Source: Notospermus geniculatus
Lineage: Eukaryota; Nemertea; Pilidiophora; Heteronemertea; Lineidae
Assembly: GCA_002633025.1 (NCBI GenBank)
Contig: NMRB01000329.1
Location: forward strand, 312,725-376,724
Direction: 5' to 3'
DNA: 64,000 bases
A program made the position numbers and the translations under genes. This document shows, piece by piece, positions 23,401-34,600 of this stretch (position 1 is its first letter; each line of letters begins with the position of its first letter). The notes below the pieces were generated by a model. That model was not told the DNA's origin and did not search any database. It saw nothing but the letters and a program-made list of their open reading frames with translations.

Positions 23401-26400
23401 GGAAGAGTCTGCTTTCAGTATTGGGCCTTGGTGTGGCAAAAAGAATGATCTTTGGTCAACAGGGAAGAGTCTGCTTTCAGTATTGGGCCTTGGTGTGGCA
23501 AAAAGAATGATCTTTGGCCAACAGGGAAGAGTCTGCTTTCAGTATTCTTCAAACATTTCTTCTTCTTGAGATGTGACAAGTTGTAAATATCTTACTGCAT
23601 GGATCCTTTCTCCTGCTTTCTCTGGTCTCTCTGCAGCGGCAAAGTCTCCTTGGCTCCTGATGGACTCAGTGAAGCATCACTAGCGTTATCGTGAGCTGCA
23701 GTACCCAACTCATTGTCAATCAGGTTAAACTTGTCTCCTGCAGCAAGAAATCAAAAATACTTAATCCTCGCCTCTAAGAGGTCAGTCATTAATGTCCAGA
23801 AGTGACACCTTATATACATGTTTGTATTTCATTTTTCCGTCAGGGCCGATGCCATCATGACCAAGGCAAAGCACATGGCTCCCCGTTACAAGGCAAATCA
23901 ATACCATAAAAAGAAAAATAAACGAACCACGACGGTGACCGAGGCAAAGCACATGGCTCACCCGCGTTACAAGACAAATCAATCCGTTGCCGTTGCAAGA
24001 AAAATAAACCAACCACGTGACCGAGGAAAACCACGTGACTCATCTCAACTCAAGGCTGGGCTGTTCACAGGTTATTGTGGTTCGATACTATACTAGGGGA
24101 CCACAGGTCCTAACACACTTCACTGACAACACTATGACTAACACAAGTAACAGGCCTGTCAAACACCAAAAAAATGACAATTTTTTCAACAATCTCGACA
24201 NACATCCAATTTGCAGAACAAAACAACCTCAAACACTGACAGAATCCTTTTTTTTTGAAAATAAAAACACTTACTTCCCATATTTGTCATGTGCCATCTT
24301 CATCCCTCGGAGTTCCCCTGGGACAGCGACAGCTTTACCTCCCTAAAGTCAAGACAATGTCGTTGTCTCAGTTAGAATGACAATGACAAGTCAAAATAAC
24401 CCCGATCTCCATGAAATATGGCAGCAACTTGTACACACTATTAGTCAAGATATGGATGCTGCTGCAACGAGGCGGTTAGAAACCACAGGATGTTCAGATG
24501 TACAAGATTAATCAGGTTGTGTCATGCAATGAAATGTTCTCAGAATACACTGAATGGAGGTCACTCACTGAAATTGTAATAATCCGACTCCGAAGTCGCA
24601 ATTCTGTTTATTCTATGCTTTATTCGCAGTTTTGCACTGGAAATCGGCTTGCTGTAGGCCAACGCGGCAACACCCCCGATCACGCAGCACCCCGACATCA
24701 CGATGCGTCCCTAACGACGCCAGGGGCCATCTCCGCAGCTGATTCGTTGCAGCTCACCACACCGAAGGCTCACTTGCCCAGGCCCAACCAGCTCAGGCCG
24801 CCGCCCCTTCCCATAAAGTGCAGGCTCCCAAAAATTTTACAGTAGGTGAAAACTTCAGGATATGGCTTGAACGTTTTAGTTTTTCCCTTACGCGTTGATG
24901 AGAATTCTCCAGACCTTCACGGAGCTCTCGGATGAATGCCGTAGTTTCCCTTGGTTCCTCGTGGTCAGGCCTCCGAAGGAGCAAGTCTACAGGTACGTTC
25001 ATGACATATCGTCACCGAAGACCATGGCATAAGATTTGAACGTTTTGAGTCCTACGCAGACTTATGTAAGATTCCTCAGGTAGAATCAACATAATTGCGA
25101 CTTCTGAGTCCGATTATTATAAAATGCCCCTTCCATCAGTGGGCTTGAAAGTGCCTTAAATGGCCAACTACCCTAGTAACTGGTACCTTATAAGCTGATT
25201 CCAGGTCCTTGCTGAACATGTTTTTGGTTGCATGTAGCGGTGCAGCCTCCCGCGCATCAATCACTTTGGTCGCTGATGTTTTATGGTCATGAACGATCAT
25301 AAAATGGCCACCACCAATACCAGAATGATGTGGGCTCACAACTCCAAGACAGAACATGGTGGCAATGGCGGCATCAACGGCTGAACCTCCGGCTTTCAGG
25401 GTATCGGTGCCAATCACAGAACAGAGCTTAGATTCTGATGATACAGCCCCATGTGGTTCAATCTGGGCATGAGACAAAACAATGGTTAGTACTGGGAATC
25501 TGATGATACAGCCCCATGTGGTTCGACCTGGGCATGAGACAAAACGATGGTTACTGGGAATCACCAAGACAATGCCCAGAGGTCTGAGAGGCGTTCGAGG
25601 TGGTTATGCTGGTGGAACTACCACTACCAGGACTGATGAAAGATGAAAATCCATTCTAAATGTCTTCATGACTCAAAGTGATGAGAACGTTATTTGGCGA
25701 GGTGAGGGTGGGCTCGATGGGGCAATCAACATTACAGCAGTCACCAGGACACCATCACCATTAAACAAGGGTCTCACCTGTGGAGGACCGAGATATATCT
25801 GCATGATCAGAGCTGCTGTAATGACCACTGCGAATGCAGCACTTGATCCAATAATAACTTTGAGGCCTCCTCCCTTCTGCACACATCTGAAACAGGAAAT
25901 GAGATGTACGATGTAGAATATGATCAGGACAGCAAATCTCCCACAGAGGTCTATTTTGATGTAGAGGGGTTTTCAACCATTTCTAATGATTGGTCCTTGG
26001 CGTAGCAAATAGAATGATCTTTGGTCAACAGGGAAGAGTCTGCTTTCAGTATTCTTCAAACATTTCTTCTTCTTGAGATGTGACAAGTTGTGAATATCTT
26101 ACTGCATGGATCCTTTGTCCTGATTTCTCTGGTCTCTCTGCAGCGGCAAAGTCTCCTTGGCTCCTGATGGACTCAGAGAGGCATCACTAGCGTTATCGTG
26201 AGCTGCAGTACCCAACTCATTGTCAATCAGGTTAAACTTGTCTCCTGCAGCAAGAAATCAAAAATACTTAATCCTCGCCTCTAAGAGGTCAGTCATTAAT
26301 GCCCAGAAGTGACACCTTATACATGTTTGTATTTCATTTTTCCGTCAGGGCCGATGCCATCATGACCAAGGCAAAGCACATGGCTCCCCCGTTACAAGGC

Positions 26401-26803
26401 AAATCAATACCGTAGGCCTAACAAGAAAAATAAACGAACCACGACGTGACCGAGGCAAAGCACATGGCTCACCCGCGTTACAAGACAAATCAATCCGTTG
26501 CCGTTGCAAGAAAAATAAACCAACCACGTGACCAAGGAAAACCACGTGACTCATCTCAACTCAAGGCTGGGCTGTTCACAGGTTATTGTGGTTCGATACT
26601 ATACTAGGGGACCACAGGTCCTAACACACTTCACTGACAACACTGACCATGCTGACGAACAAAACAGGCCTGTCAAACACAAAAAAATGACAATTTTTTT
26701 CAACAATCTCGACATTCTTCTTTCAGCAATTACCAGTTGGTGGATGTTCCAAAACCTCACTACCACCGCTCAATGCTCCGTTGTTTTGGGAGGCCAGCTC
26801 CAT
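17469..26803 (-). CDS. Gamma-glutamyltransferase (glutathione hydrolase), GGT1-like
   Basis: Fifteen exons: 26764-26803, 23596-23737 (or 26103-26244), 22713-22821 (or 25778-25886), 22057-22332 (or 25187-25462), 21136-21203 (or 24275-24342), 20886-20959, 20484-20686, 20197-20284, 19755-19882, 19517-19605, 18823-18972, 18462-18582, 18142-18268, 17759-17869, 17469-17629. The phase closes at 628 residues. The enzyme cleaves gamma-glutamyl bonds of glutathione at the outer cell surface. A cytosolic N-terminus of about 65 residues precedes one membrane segment (about 70-92), giving type II topology. Family landmarks are GGSAVDAAIA, GIGGGHFM, DAREAAP, VPGELRGM, PPPSSGP, the nucleophile Thr439 in SGGTSQVAVVD (start of the small subunit), STINFWFG, PLSSM and PRVHNQL. 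The N-terminus is longer than in human GGT1. Exons 2-5 occur twice; see the duplication entries. Confidence 0.95.
18009..18132. repeat. 31-bp minisatellite, four copies, in GGT intron
   Basis: Four identical units start AAGGTCTGCACATTCATGT. The array ends about 10 bp from the donor of the exon 18142-18268, so expansion happens right beside a splice site. Confidence 0.85.
18565..18648 (-). repeat. 42-bp tandem duplication copying a GGT splice acceptor
   Basis: Two 42-bp units each contain CTTTCAG followed by CACTAT on the minus strand. The acceptor of exon 18462-18582 and the first 18 exon bases are therefore present twice. The intronic copy lies upstream in transcription. Confidence 0.8.
19037..19145. 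mobile_element. Foldback element with 50-bp arms
   Basis: The stretch reads as an inverted repeat of about 50 bp per arm with almost no spacer; the centre is CAAACAATAGAAATTCTATT. Outer arms run GGGCTTTCC to GGAAAGGCC with several mismatches. It lies in a GGT intron just outside exon 18823-18972. Confidence 0.7.
19185..19366. mobile_element. Decayed MITE of the ACAGTGGAACCTC family
   Basis: The left end AGCAGTGAAACCTC, the right end GTTCGGCTGTA, and inner GTGTCCTTAATTGAGAGGT resemble the complete copy at 7649-7828. Many differences indicate an older insertion. Confidence 0.55.
21443..21998 (-). mobile_element. Retrotransposon fragment with inverted ends, proximal copy
   Basis: A 40-bp sequence containing AGAATTGCGACTTC occurs in opposite orientations at about 21443-21482 and 21956-21998. 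Between them a minus-strand stretch resembles the C-terminal tail of Ty3/gypsy integrases (family recall). In this copy a TAA interrupts that frame where the distal copy reads GAA. Terminal ACCGCCTCGTTACA at about 21337-21350 could be an LTR end. Confidence 0.5.
22301..22493 (-). repeat. 65-bp tandem repeat copying the acceptor of GGT exon 4 (three units)
   Basis: Units begin at 22301, 22366 and 22431. Each carries CTCATGCCCAG then ATTGAACC/T on the minus strand, so three acceptors stand in a row. Only the one at 22332/22333 leads into the full open exon. The upstream ones run into an in-frame TAA after 13 codons. The distal haplotype copy has two units (about 25431-25556). Confidence 0.85.
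22931..23546. repeat. 62-bp minisatellite, ten units, in GGT intron 2
   Basis: Ten nearly identical units contain GTGGCAAAAAGAATGATC and AACAGGGAAGAGTCTGC. The distal copy has a single unit at about 25985-26050, which gives the unexpanded state. The frames opened by this repeat are not genes. Confidence 0.95.
24202..26714. repeat. Duplicated segment, distal copy (GGT exons 2-5)
   Basis: Copy of 21065-24200. Its exons 26103-26244, 25778-25886, 25187-25462 and 24275-24342 have intact splice sites and the same phases as the proximal set. The copy ends at 26714; single-copy sequence with GGT exon 1 follows directly. Confidence 0.85.
24793..25002 (-). pseudogene. Ty3/gypsy integrase C-terminal fragment
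   Basis: A 69-codon frame reads with words such as RRPDHEEPRETTAFIREL and HQRVREKLKR. These resemble the C-terminal region of gypsy-type integrases, where a PxDL-like stretch is followed by a helical linker. No catalytic core, reverse transcriptase or full LTR pair is present. It is a dead fragment in a GGT intron, also present at about 21720-21870 with a stop. Confidence 0.55.
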
Positions 26804-26981
26804 ATTCAAGAAAAAGTAGACTTTGAATGCCCCAAAACTGGCGACGACTGTCCAACATTCCCGGAAGCACTTCACTGACATCTAGCGACGAAAAGTTAAA
26901 CGAAATAGGTAGCAAGGCACGGTCTCTGCTGCACCCGTTTTCGTCCATCCTCCGACAACGACGGGATCACCAGGCCCTGTC

Positions 26982-27119
26982 CAGGCGCGGATCCAGGGGG
27001 CGCACACCTCCCCTTTTGACCAACAAACCTGAAAACTCGACCACGAAATTCCGGAATTGGGCGCAAATTTCACTGTTCCTAGCATAGGGTGCCCCTCTTT
27101 TCCCAAATCCCCTGCCCTG
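26982..27119. mobile_element. CAGTGGCGGATCC foldback family, copy 3 (truncated)
   Basis: The start CAGGCGCGGATCCAGGGGG, inner AATTTCACTGTTCCTAGCA and TTTTCCCAAATCC match the complete copy at 40331-40495 in reverse. The right terminus lacks the last bases of the inverted repeat. Confidence 0.65.
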
Positions 27120-27858
27120 GTCGTGTCCTATTCCCTCCTTCCCTCCATCCCCTGATCCTGCAAGGGTATGAGGCACTGGCGGCATTGAGGCGGTGGTGCA
27201 CGTCCCTCTATTTTCCAAAAAACACTGATTTTTTCACATTTGATGATTTTCTCTCAGAGACTGAGGTCTTACCTGGCTGACGCCCATGCCTTTCTGAGAA
27301 GTTGGATCTACCATGCCCTCTCTCCACACCAACAGGGCAAAAGAACACTGAACACACATGTACATCAATACACTTCCTTTTTTTCAATATATTTCTCGGC
27401 CATATTTACAGAATTCTCATATGTTTACATCATAAATAATAAGCATAAAAATTCTGTGATTTGTTTGATATATGAAATGGTTTAGAATCTCATGAAGAAA
27501 GCTGGTGGAGGACTGATGAAACATACCTGACTGGTTTTATTGTCCATCATATCTCTGGCAGATACGACAGTAAAATCAAACGTAAATTGGGCTGCGAGGC
27601 GGCCGTAAGGTCTCAGTTCAGCACACACAAGTTGATACATGATACAACAGAACTGACATCATCTGCTAATTGCTGTCCTGATACAAAACAGATTAATTTC
27701 CATAATATACAGATATCCTCTCTTCCAAGATCCCTAAAAGAAATAACAGGATTGTCCAGTGGAAAGCTCCCAAGCTATGTTTTAATGTACAGAACAGCTC
27801 ACTCTGGACTAGGATAAAATCAGACAAAAATGCAGAATGTACAGTAGCCAAACATTAT

Positions 27859-27958
27859 GGGCCATATTCTAGAAGCTTCCTTAACTCTATGGTTCACTGT
27901 TAGCTATTGTTTGCATGGCAGAATACAAAGAGTTAAGGAGGCTTCCAGAATATGGGCC
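27859..27958. mobile_element. GGGCC..ATTC foldback element, copy 2
   Basis: GGGCCATATTCTAGAAGC at the left and the inverted GCTTCCAGAATATGGGCC at the right enclose about 65 bp. Close in design to 8857-8962, including the inner TTAACTC words. Confidence 0.7.
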
Positions 27959-28680
27959 AATGTCTCCATGATTTGAATCTCAGCACACAAAAAATAATCA
28001 TCTCATTTTTAAGCTATGCTATAATGACACTCAAGCGGTATTACCAGCACAGAGTTAACACATCAGTCACGACAACTATATACTGGTAAACTCTGCTTTT
28101 AGCGAGGAGAAAAACCATCATGAAGAATGTACGTATTAAAATGGTTCATATCCCAAGAAGAATATTCTTATTGGTAGCATAGCATAGATGAGATTGATAT
28201 TTCATGACCATGACTGAATCAAAGATTAAGAAAGCAGTGAAACAGGACTTGAGCAAGGAATGCCAAGACAGCAGTCCAACCCTGACATCAGCGTCTGACA
28301 CAACTGACCAGTCCACAACAGCCTATTCACAGAAATCTCTCCTTTGAGGGCAAAAACCCCCAAGCCAGACAAACACTGTATTCCAGCCATACACGTTGCA
28401 GATGAACAAGCCCGTTTCTGAATTCCTTTCACAGAAAGGGTTAATTTTTATTTCAGTGACACCAGGAACATGGAGTAATTGTTCTTTGCAACTGCGTCCA
28501 ATCTGTACGGTCAATCCGTTCACCATACAAGCATTGAATATGATCTCCATGGATAAAAATCACCAGATTCCTGCACTCTATGTCCAACTTGCTCATCCAT
28601 CAACTGCGAGCAGCCCCACTCCAAGTACTGATGGGTTTTCCCAGGACACATTCAACGTTCCACCCTGACCTGATAGTCTT

Positions 28681-31600
28681 TCATGGAAATGGTGGTGGAG
28701 GCATGAGATCTCTGTCCGATCGTCCTGGATGGACCGACCCGGAGGGCCTCCATCGATCAGCCTCAATCAGGTCAAAAAGTTTCTCCTTCGTGACTGGATG
28801 CTGTATACTGTCACAGACAGCTGCAAGAAAAAGTTGAGTCAACTTCAGCAAAGAAACCATTCACTTCTCAATGAACACGATCGTACTCTACCTTCGAGCT
28901 AGAAAGAGTGAGTTACTTCAAAAAATCACCAAGTCTGCGGCGGTTCTCAGATAAAACCTTTGTCAGTAGAAATTCCCCACAAGTGGAAAAGACAAGAATA
29001 AAGGTGCTCTTTGACATGAGTTTTCTTGAGTGAGCTGGCTCCCTGGTAACCCAATCTATGGGCAACTCAAACTACAGACAGTTGTTTGTGTCATTAATCT
29101 TAATCATAAGTCAATCAACAATGAAGAATAACCCATTGAAATCTGACTTGCTTCAAAAACTCTGACGTGGAGGAGTCCTTACCAACAGCTGTTTTGTATC
29201 CATTAGGAAATGATTTATCCGTTCGTTCCCTAAGGAATTTCCAGGCGTTATTCTCCCAAGTACACTCAATGATTTTCTTATCGTACTGTTTCAAATCTTT
29301 TGTGACCTTGATCTGTGAAAACGGACGGTCGAGACTTCCCACGAACAGGTAACCCTTCGTCTCTGGTAACATTCTGAAAGAAATCGCATGCCGTCATGAT
29401 TAATGAGGTCTAATTCATTTGACGTTGGCTGGAGTATTTTCTGTTGGTAAAGAAAGCCCATGATCTCGCATCATATGAGGAGCTGGTGTCATGCCCTCAC
29501 CACAACTGATGACCACAGGACAATGAAGCACCTACCCTGGTCTTTGTTCTCTTGATATTTGTAACTTAAAGTCCACAGAATTCAAAGTGGGAGGTTTCCA
29601 CTTAAGGACGCTGTCACATCGGCCAGAGCAGTATTTCTGGAAAAAACCCCGAAAACAGAAATATTAGAGACCACGAAGTCATGTACTGTATCATGTTAAT
29701 GGCTCACTGAACTACCGCATGCACTGAAACTGGGGCATGGTGACCCACATAAATTCTCATCCCACTTCATTTCCTGTGACAGAGAATGACTGCTCAACCT
29801 CCACCACAGCCCAACTGTTCACCTAAAGATGCCCCATATCCCATCAGCTTCAACATGACAACATTCTACATCAAATTGTACACTTACATCAGACACGGGT
29901 TGGAAGATCAATCCATCCGTCTCGTGGCTGACTTGTTTTGAAAACTTTCCATCTAATAACTGAAACAAGAACAGAAACATGAAGAAGACCATTATCGTCA
30001 CGAAAAACCATTCTCTGTTTGAATAAGCTGCTCGTTGTGTGTAGATGGTTGTGGTCGAGGAAATGATGGTACAAGGTTACCAGACGAAGTACTAACAGTC
30101 TCAGCTGTAGAGTAAACCAAAGGACAGAACCAAGCAAGTGTAGTCATATCAAAATGAATGAGAATTTCAAACTTCCAAGCCAGAGCATAAAACAACTTAC
30201 AGCCTTTGCCTGTGTGAGGTCCCAGAATGGTTTTGCTCGAATGCTGAATGCCTCCCGTGTCTTGTCGAGCCTCCCCTGTTCAATCAACGTATACCGGGCC
30301 CCGATGATTTCTTTATTTATACAGAGAAGACGTCGATCGAAGTCTGTCCCACCAACGTCTATACCCTGGAGTGAAGACATAAAGGTGTTTTGGTGGTGGA
30401 CTTGCTTAACAGTGATGAACCAGGACTATACCCTGGAGTGAAGACATAAAGGTGTTTTGGTGGTGGACTTAACAGTGATGAGGACTCACTGCCAGCAGAA
30501 GTGAACGGTCGGTCACACTGCAGTCAGCGTGAACGGTCGGTCACACTGCAGTCAGTGTGAACGGTCGGTCACACTGCAGTCAGCGTGAACGGTCGGTCAC
30601 ACTGCAGTCAGTGTGAATGGTTGGTCACACTGCAGTCAGTGTGAATGGTCGGTCACACTGCAGTCAGCGTGAATGGTCGGTCACACTGCAGTCAGCATGA
30701 ACGGTCGGTCACACTGCAGTCAGTGTGAATGGTTGGTCACACTGCAGTCAGCGTGAACGGTCGGTCACACTGCAGTCAGCGTGAACGGTCGGTCACACTG
30801 CAGTCAGCGTGAATGGTGATACACAACACAAGACAACCACAGACTGACTACTGACAAATCAGATGTGTCACGGTTTTGATCAAGAGAAAACAAACTCACA
30901 TCAATTACAAGGAGTTTGACAATCGATAAAGAAGTCAGCAAGACCCAAACATAGACAGCACTCCTCCCTAGATGATTTGAAAACTGTAACTTCCCACCTG
31001 CAAATATGAGACATATCCACACAATAAATGATGGTGGGCCTGGCAACATGACCTACCTCAAACCTGATGATGTCATAGATGACCTACCTCAAACCTGATG
31101 ATGTCATAGATGACCTACCTCAAACCTGATGATGTCATAGATGAGATACCGTGGCACGTCCTTCCCATCCACTTTATCCATAATCATCTCCTGGAGGAAG
31201 GAAAAAAATACGACTATTGTACAGGGGACGGGTAAGACCTGTGATTGTCCCCCGTGTGGTGAAAAGGGGAGCCAATCTAGAGACATCTTGGAATGTAATG
31301 AGACTTTAATCAGCTGATCTAGACCCACAGGCAGAGGCACACATCAATCACATTACTTCTGAANTTTTGTCGAACTTTGACCTCTGTGACCTTGAAAAGT
31401 AGGTCAAATCAAAAACCCGTTATATATGTTATGTATCCTTATTAGCTACACCTACGATAAAAATTTGGAGATGATCTAGTCATTAGTTCAGGAGTTATTG
31501 CACTTTTTGTGTTTTTGGTTTCCGCCACCTGGTGGCCAAACTGAGAGTCGAATCGGACCGAAACTTGGTGTCGTGGGTCATCTGACCTAGGGGTATATAT

Positions 31601-34600
31601 GTACCAAGTTTCAGATCAATAGCTTCAGCGGTTACGAAACGTGCCCTGCTAACGGACAACGACGACGACGACGACGGACGCACAACCATTGTATAAGCTC
31701 ACCACGGTGAGCTAAAAATACGACTATTGTACAGGGGACGGGTAAAGACCTGTGATTGTCCCCCGTGTGGTGAAAAGGGGAACCAATCTGGAGACATCTT
31801 GGAATGTAATGAGACATTAATCAGCTGATCTAGACCCACAGGCAGAGGCACACATCAATCACATTACCGGTACTTCTGAACTAAATATGAGAAGCTTACC
31901 CCATCAACTAACGTGTTCTCCAGGTTGGAGTGAAGATCCTTCCGGCGTGGGAACGTTAAGCTTGGCACTTGGAATACACAGTTGTCCCTATCGATCATAA
32001 AGGTACGTCTCGTGCCATCAATCAACATCATGTACCTGAAAGATAAGGTCGCTGGGTTCATTCTAGGTGACCAGGTGAGAACCAGAAGTTTATCTCATAA
32101 CAGACAGCAAGGACCGTCATGCTGGCCCTTCACGAGGCACTAGTGTGATGACAGTATACAGGCCTATCGATGGTAACAATGATCATGAAGTAAAGGAGCT
32201 TATCCCACAATCAAAACAAATGTTTAGACACCCACCTCATTCCGTCAGCTTTCCAGCTCACTTTGTAAGGTTTTTGCATTAAAAGTTTCATTTTTTCCAG
32301 ATCCATTGACACCGGCTGTGATCCAGGGAACCCTGTCCTAAGGGTAGGAAAAAAACATGAAAAGTGACAAGGTAGAATACATCATAAAAGGTTTTGAGAG
32401 CCTGTCGTACTCCTGAGCTGAACAAAGTACAATTGTGCCAACGTACCCTTCCCATGAGCACATCTTCTGACACTTGCGTTGTACCTGACCCAGTATGGGT
32501 TGTTCTGTGATCCGATGAACGCCCATCACTGATCCATCCATGAACTTGGCATCCTGTTTTTGATATTCCCTTCGCTGCCTTTTCCCACCGGGATCTCCAT
32601 CACCATCAGACGGCCGTTTTTGACCAATGATGAGATTACCATCATCATCCACTTGGCCTCGATCATCAGATTCTGGAAAAACACAATTAACAGTCAGCAG
32701 TACGAACTCTCACAACTCAAACATGCAAAAACCTGGTGAACTCTGACCTTTCAGCTCACCTAAGCACCAATCAGGTAAAGAAGGAGCACTTGGTGTGTCG
32801 TCAGGGTCGCCGTATCTCCTAAATAACTCGTCCAGATAATCTTGTTTATAGATACCAGGAGGGCGACACTTGGCAAAGAGATCGACAGCAGCGTCAACGC
32901 TCCATGATTGTTTTTCGACTAAGTAGGCTATGATGAGAAAACCTGATCTGTTGAAGCCATGGGTGCAGTGTATCCCTGAAACAAGAGTTTAACAGACAGA
33001 TATTAATAACTGTAACATGATAGAACTGATCAAGAGGCTGCTCAACCATCCCTGGTACATCAGACATCAACAAGACAGAGATGTCAGATTTAAAGATAAT
33101 GTATCACGATTCAATGTTTGTAAACATGGATGTTTACATTATGTTATTTTGGACTTTTGGGACATGCCGACCCACCAAAATGAAAACTTTTGGAATCAAC
33201 CGAACAAATTACCAACAAATTACTCCTAAGATAAAGAAAGCCTGGACATAAACAAACAAAATGTAAATGAACAATGAATTTCGTTGCCCGCGAAAATATC
33301 CGTGATACATTATCTTTAAAATGCAAAGTGAGGTCAAGTATTCGTATCAGAGTTTTACATCAGGGATGACGCCATACCATCATTGGCCCTGGTAAGTACG
33401 GAAGAGGCCACCTCAAGCTGCTCATGTTCCTCACTTGAATGGGGTCTTTTACTTGCCCTTGCAAAGAAACAAGGTACATGTACAAGGAACCACGGCTAAC
33501 TGTCCCATGTGATGGACGTGAAGAGCCAGGGATGATAAATCCCATATGGCCCAGGCTGGATTCATACCTGGAACCTGCTGCTTACTAAGCAGTAGAACGT
33601 ACCTATTTGCTCAAGTGGTTTCTGTCTTATAAAATTATCACAAACGTCTATAAATGCTTTGGTCTGGTCTTCTGATGGGCATTCACCATGTCTGCAAAAA
33701 TAATAAACAACTTGTTACTCTCGAGGTGTGTATGTGATATGAAGAAGTTATAGTCGGACATGCAGAGAATTTCTATCACATATGGTTATCACATCTCTTA
33801 AGTATGGTACTCAGTGCTGTTGTGAAGTGCCCACTTCATCTTTTCAAGAAGGGGGGGGTCAGGGAAGAGATGAAGTCACTTCGTCTTTGTTGGCATCAAT
33901 GCAATTTTGAGACAGCCCCTTACTCACCCACGACACTTTAATTTCAGATGACGGCACTCTTTAGCTTCTATAGTTTTCTTGTCATAGAATCTTGTCGTGT
34001 TGGTCAAGTCGATGATTAGACCGATAGTCAACTACCCGGTAATAAAAGGAAAATAAAATACAAGTATAATAATATTGGATGATTCTTAGGGAATGCAACA
34101 GGTAAATAGAGAGCAAATGAAACTTGCTGGGTCCAACAGGATCCTGAACCACAATGTCAGAGTAATGTGAGCCAAGCTTTCTGATTTGCTGCTCAAGACA
34201 GCTTCTGATCTTGTCACAATGTGGGGAAGTACTCACCTTCGCAGAAGTCATGGACAGAAAGAACATATCGACATCAAATCTGTTTGCCTCAGGAATCTGG
34301 TCATCGTAACGACTATCCAGAAATGTCTTGAATGGTAGGAACTTTCCTGTGAGAAGAGACAAGGAGTCTTTAAGATGTTACTCATTTCATTTCATTATGA
34401 AATGGTTCCATAGTCTTTAGAAAGTGGTTCATTGTTTACAAACAGGATTGACATTCACATTCTCAAGAGGAACATCATGGCTCCAATAGATATTGCTGAT
34501 GGTCTGAGAGCAGGTAACGACCCCACTGACAAGGTATCCTTACCGACTATAAGTACTCCCTTCCTTGGACACTCAAGCCATCTGGGAGGGATGACATTGC

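Larger units (their letters stand above)
21065..24200. repeat. Duplicated segment, proximal copy (GGT exons 2-5)
   Basis: This 3.1-kb segment is repeated at 24202-26714 at high identity, and the single N at 24201 sits exactly at the junction. Both copies contain the same four GGT exons in frame and the same retrotransposon fragment. They differ by ten versus one units of a 62-bp repeat, by three versus two units of a 65-bp repeat, and by scattered substitutions. The first GGT exon lies just beyond the distal copy. Two haplotypes placed in tandem by the assembler explain this best; a true recent duplication is the alternative. Confidence 0.85.
26804..28680. other. Intergenic region between RNGTT and GGT
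   Basis: It holds the 5' end of the GGT transcript, then two foldback elements (26982-27119 and 27859-27958), and AT-rich DNA with no gene seen. At about 28449 a TTTATT gives AATAAA on the minus strand, a fitting polyadenylation signal for RNGTT about 230 bp after its stop. Confidence 0.5.

Noticed and set aside
22956-23510. Series of 60-codon frames on the plus strand
   Set aside because: They are produced by the 62-bp minisatellite; each is the same peptide shifted by one unit.
24793-25002. Extra coding exon of GGT
   Set aside because: The sequence resembles a retroelement integrase tail and GGT exons 4 and 5 join in phase without it.
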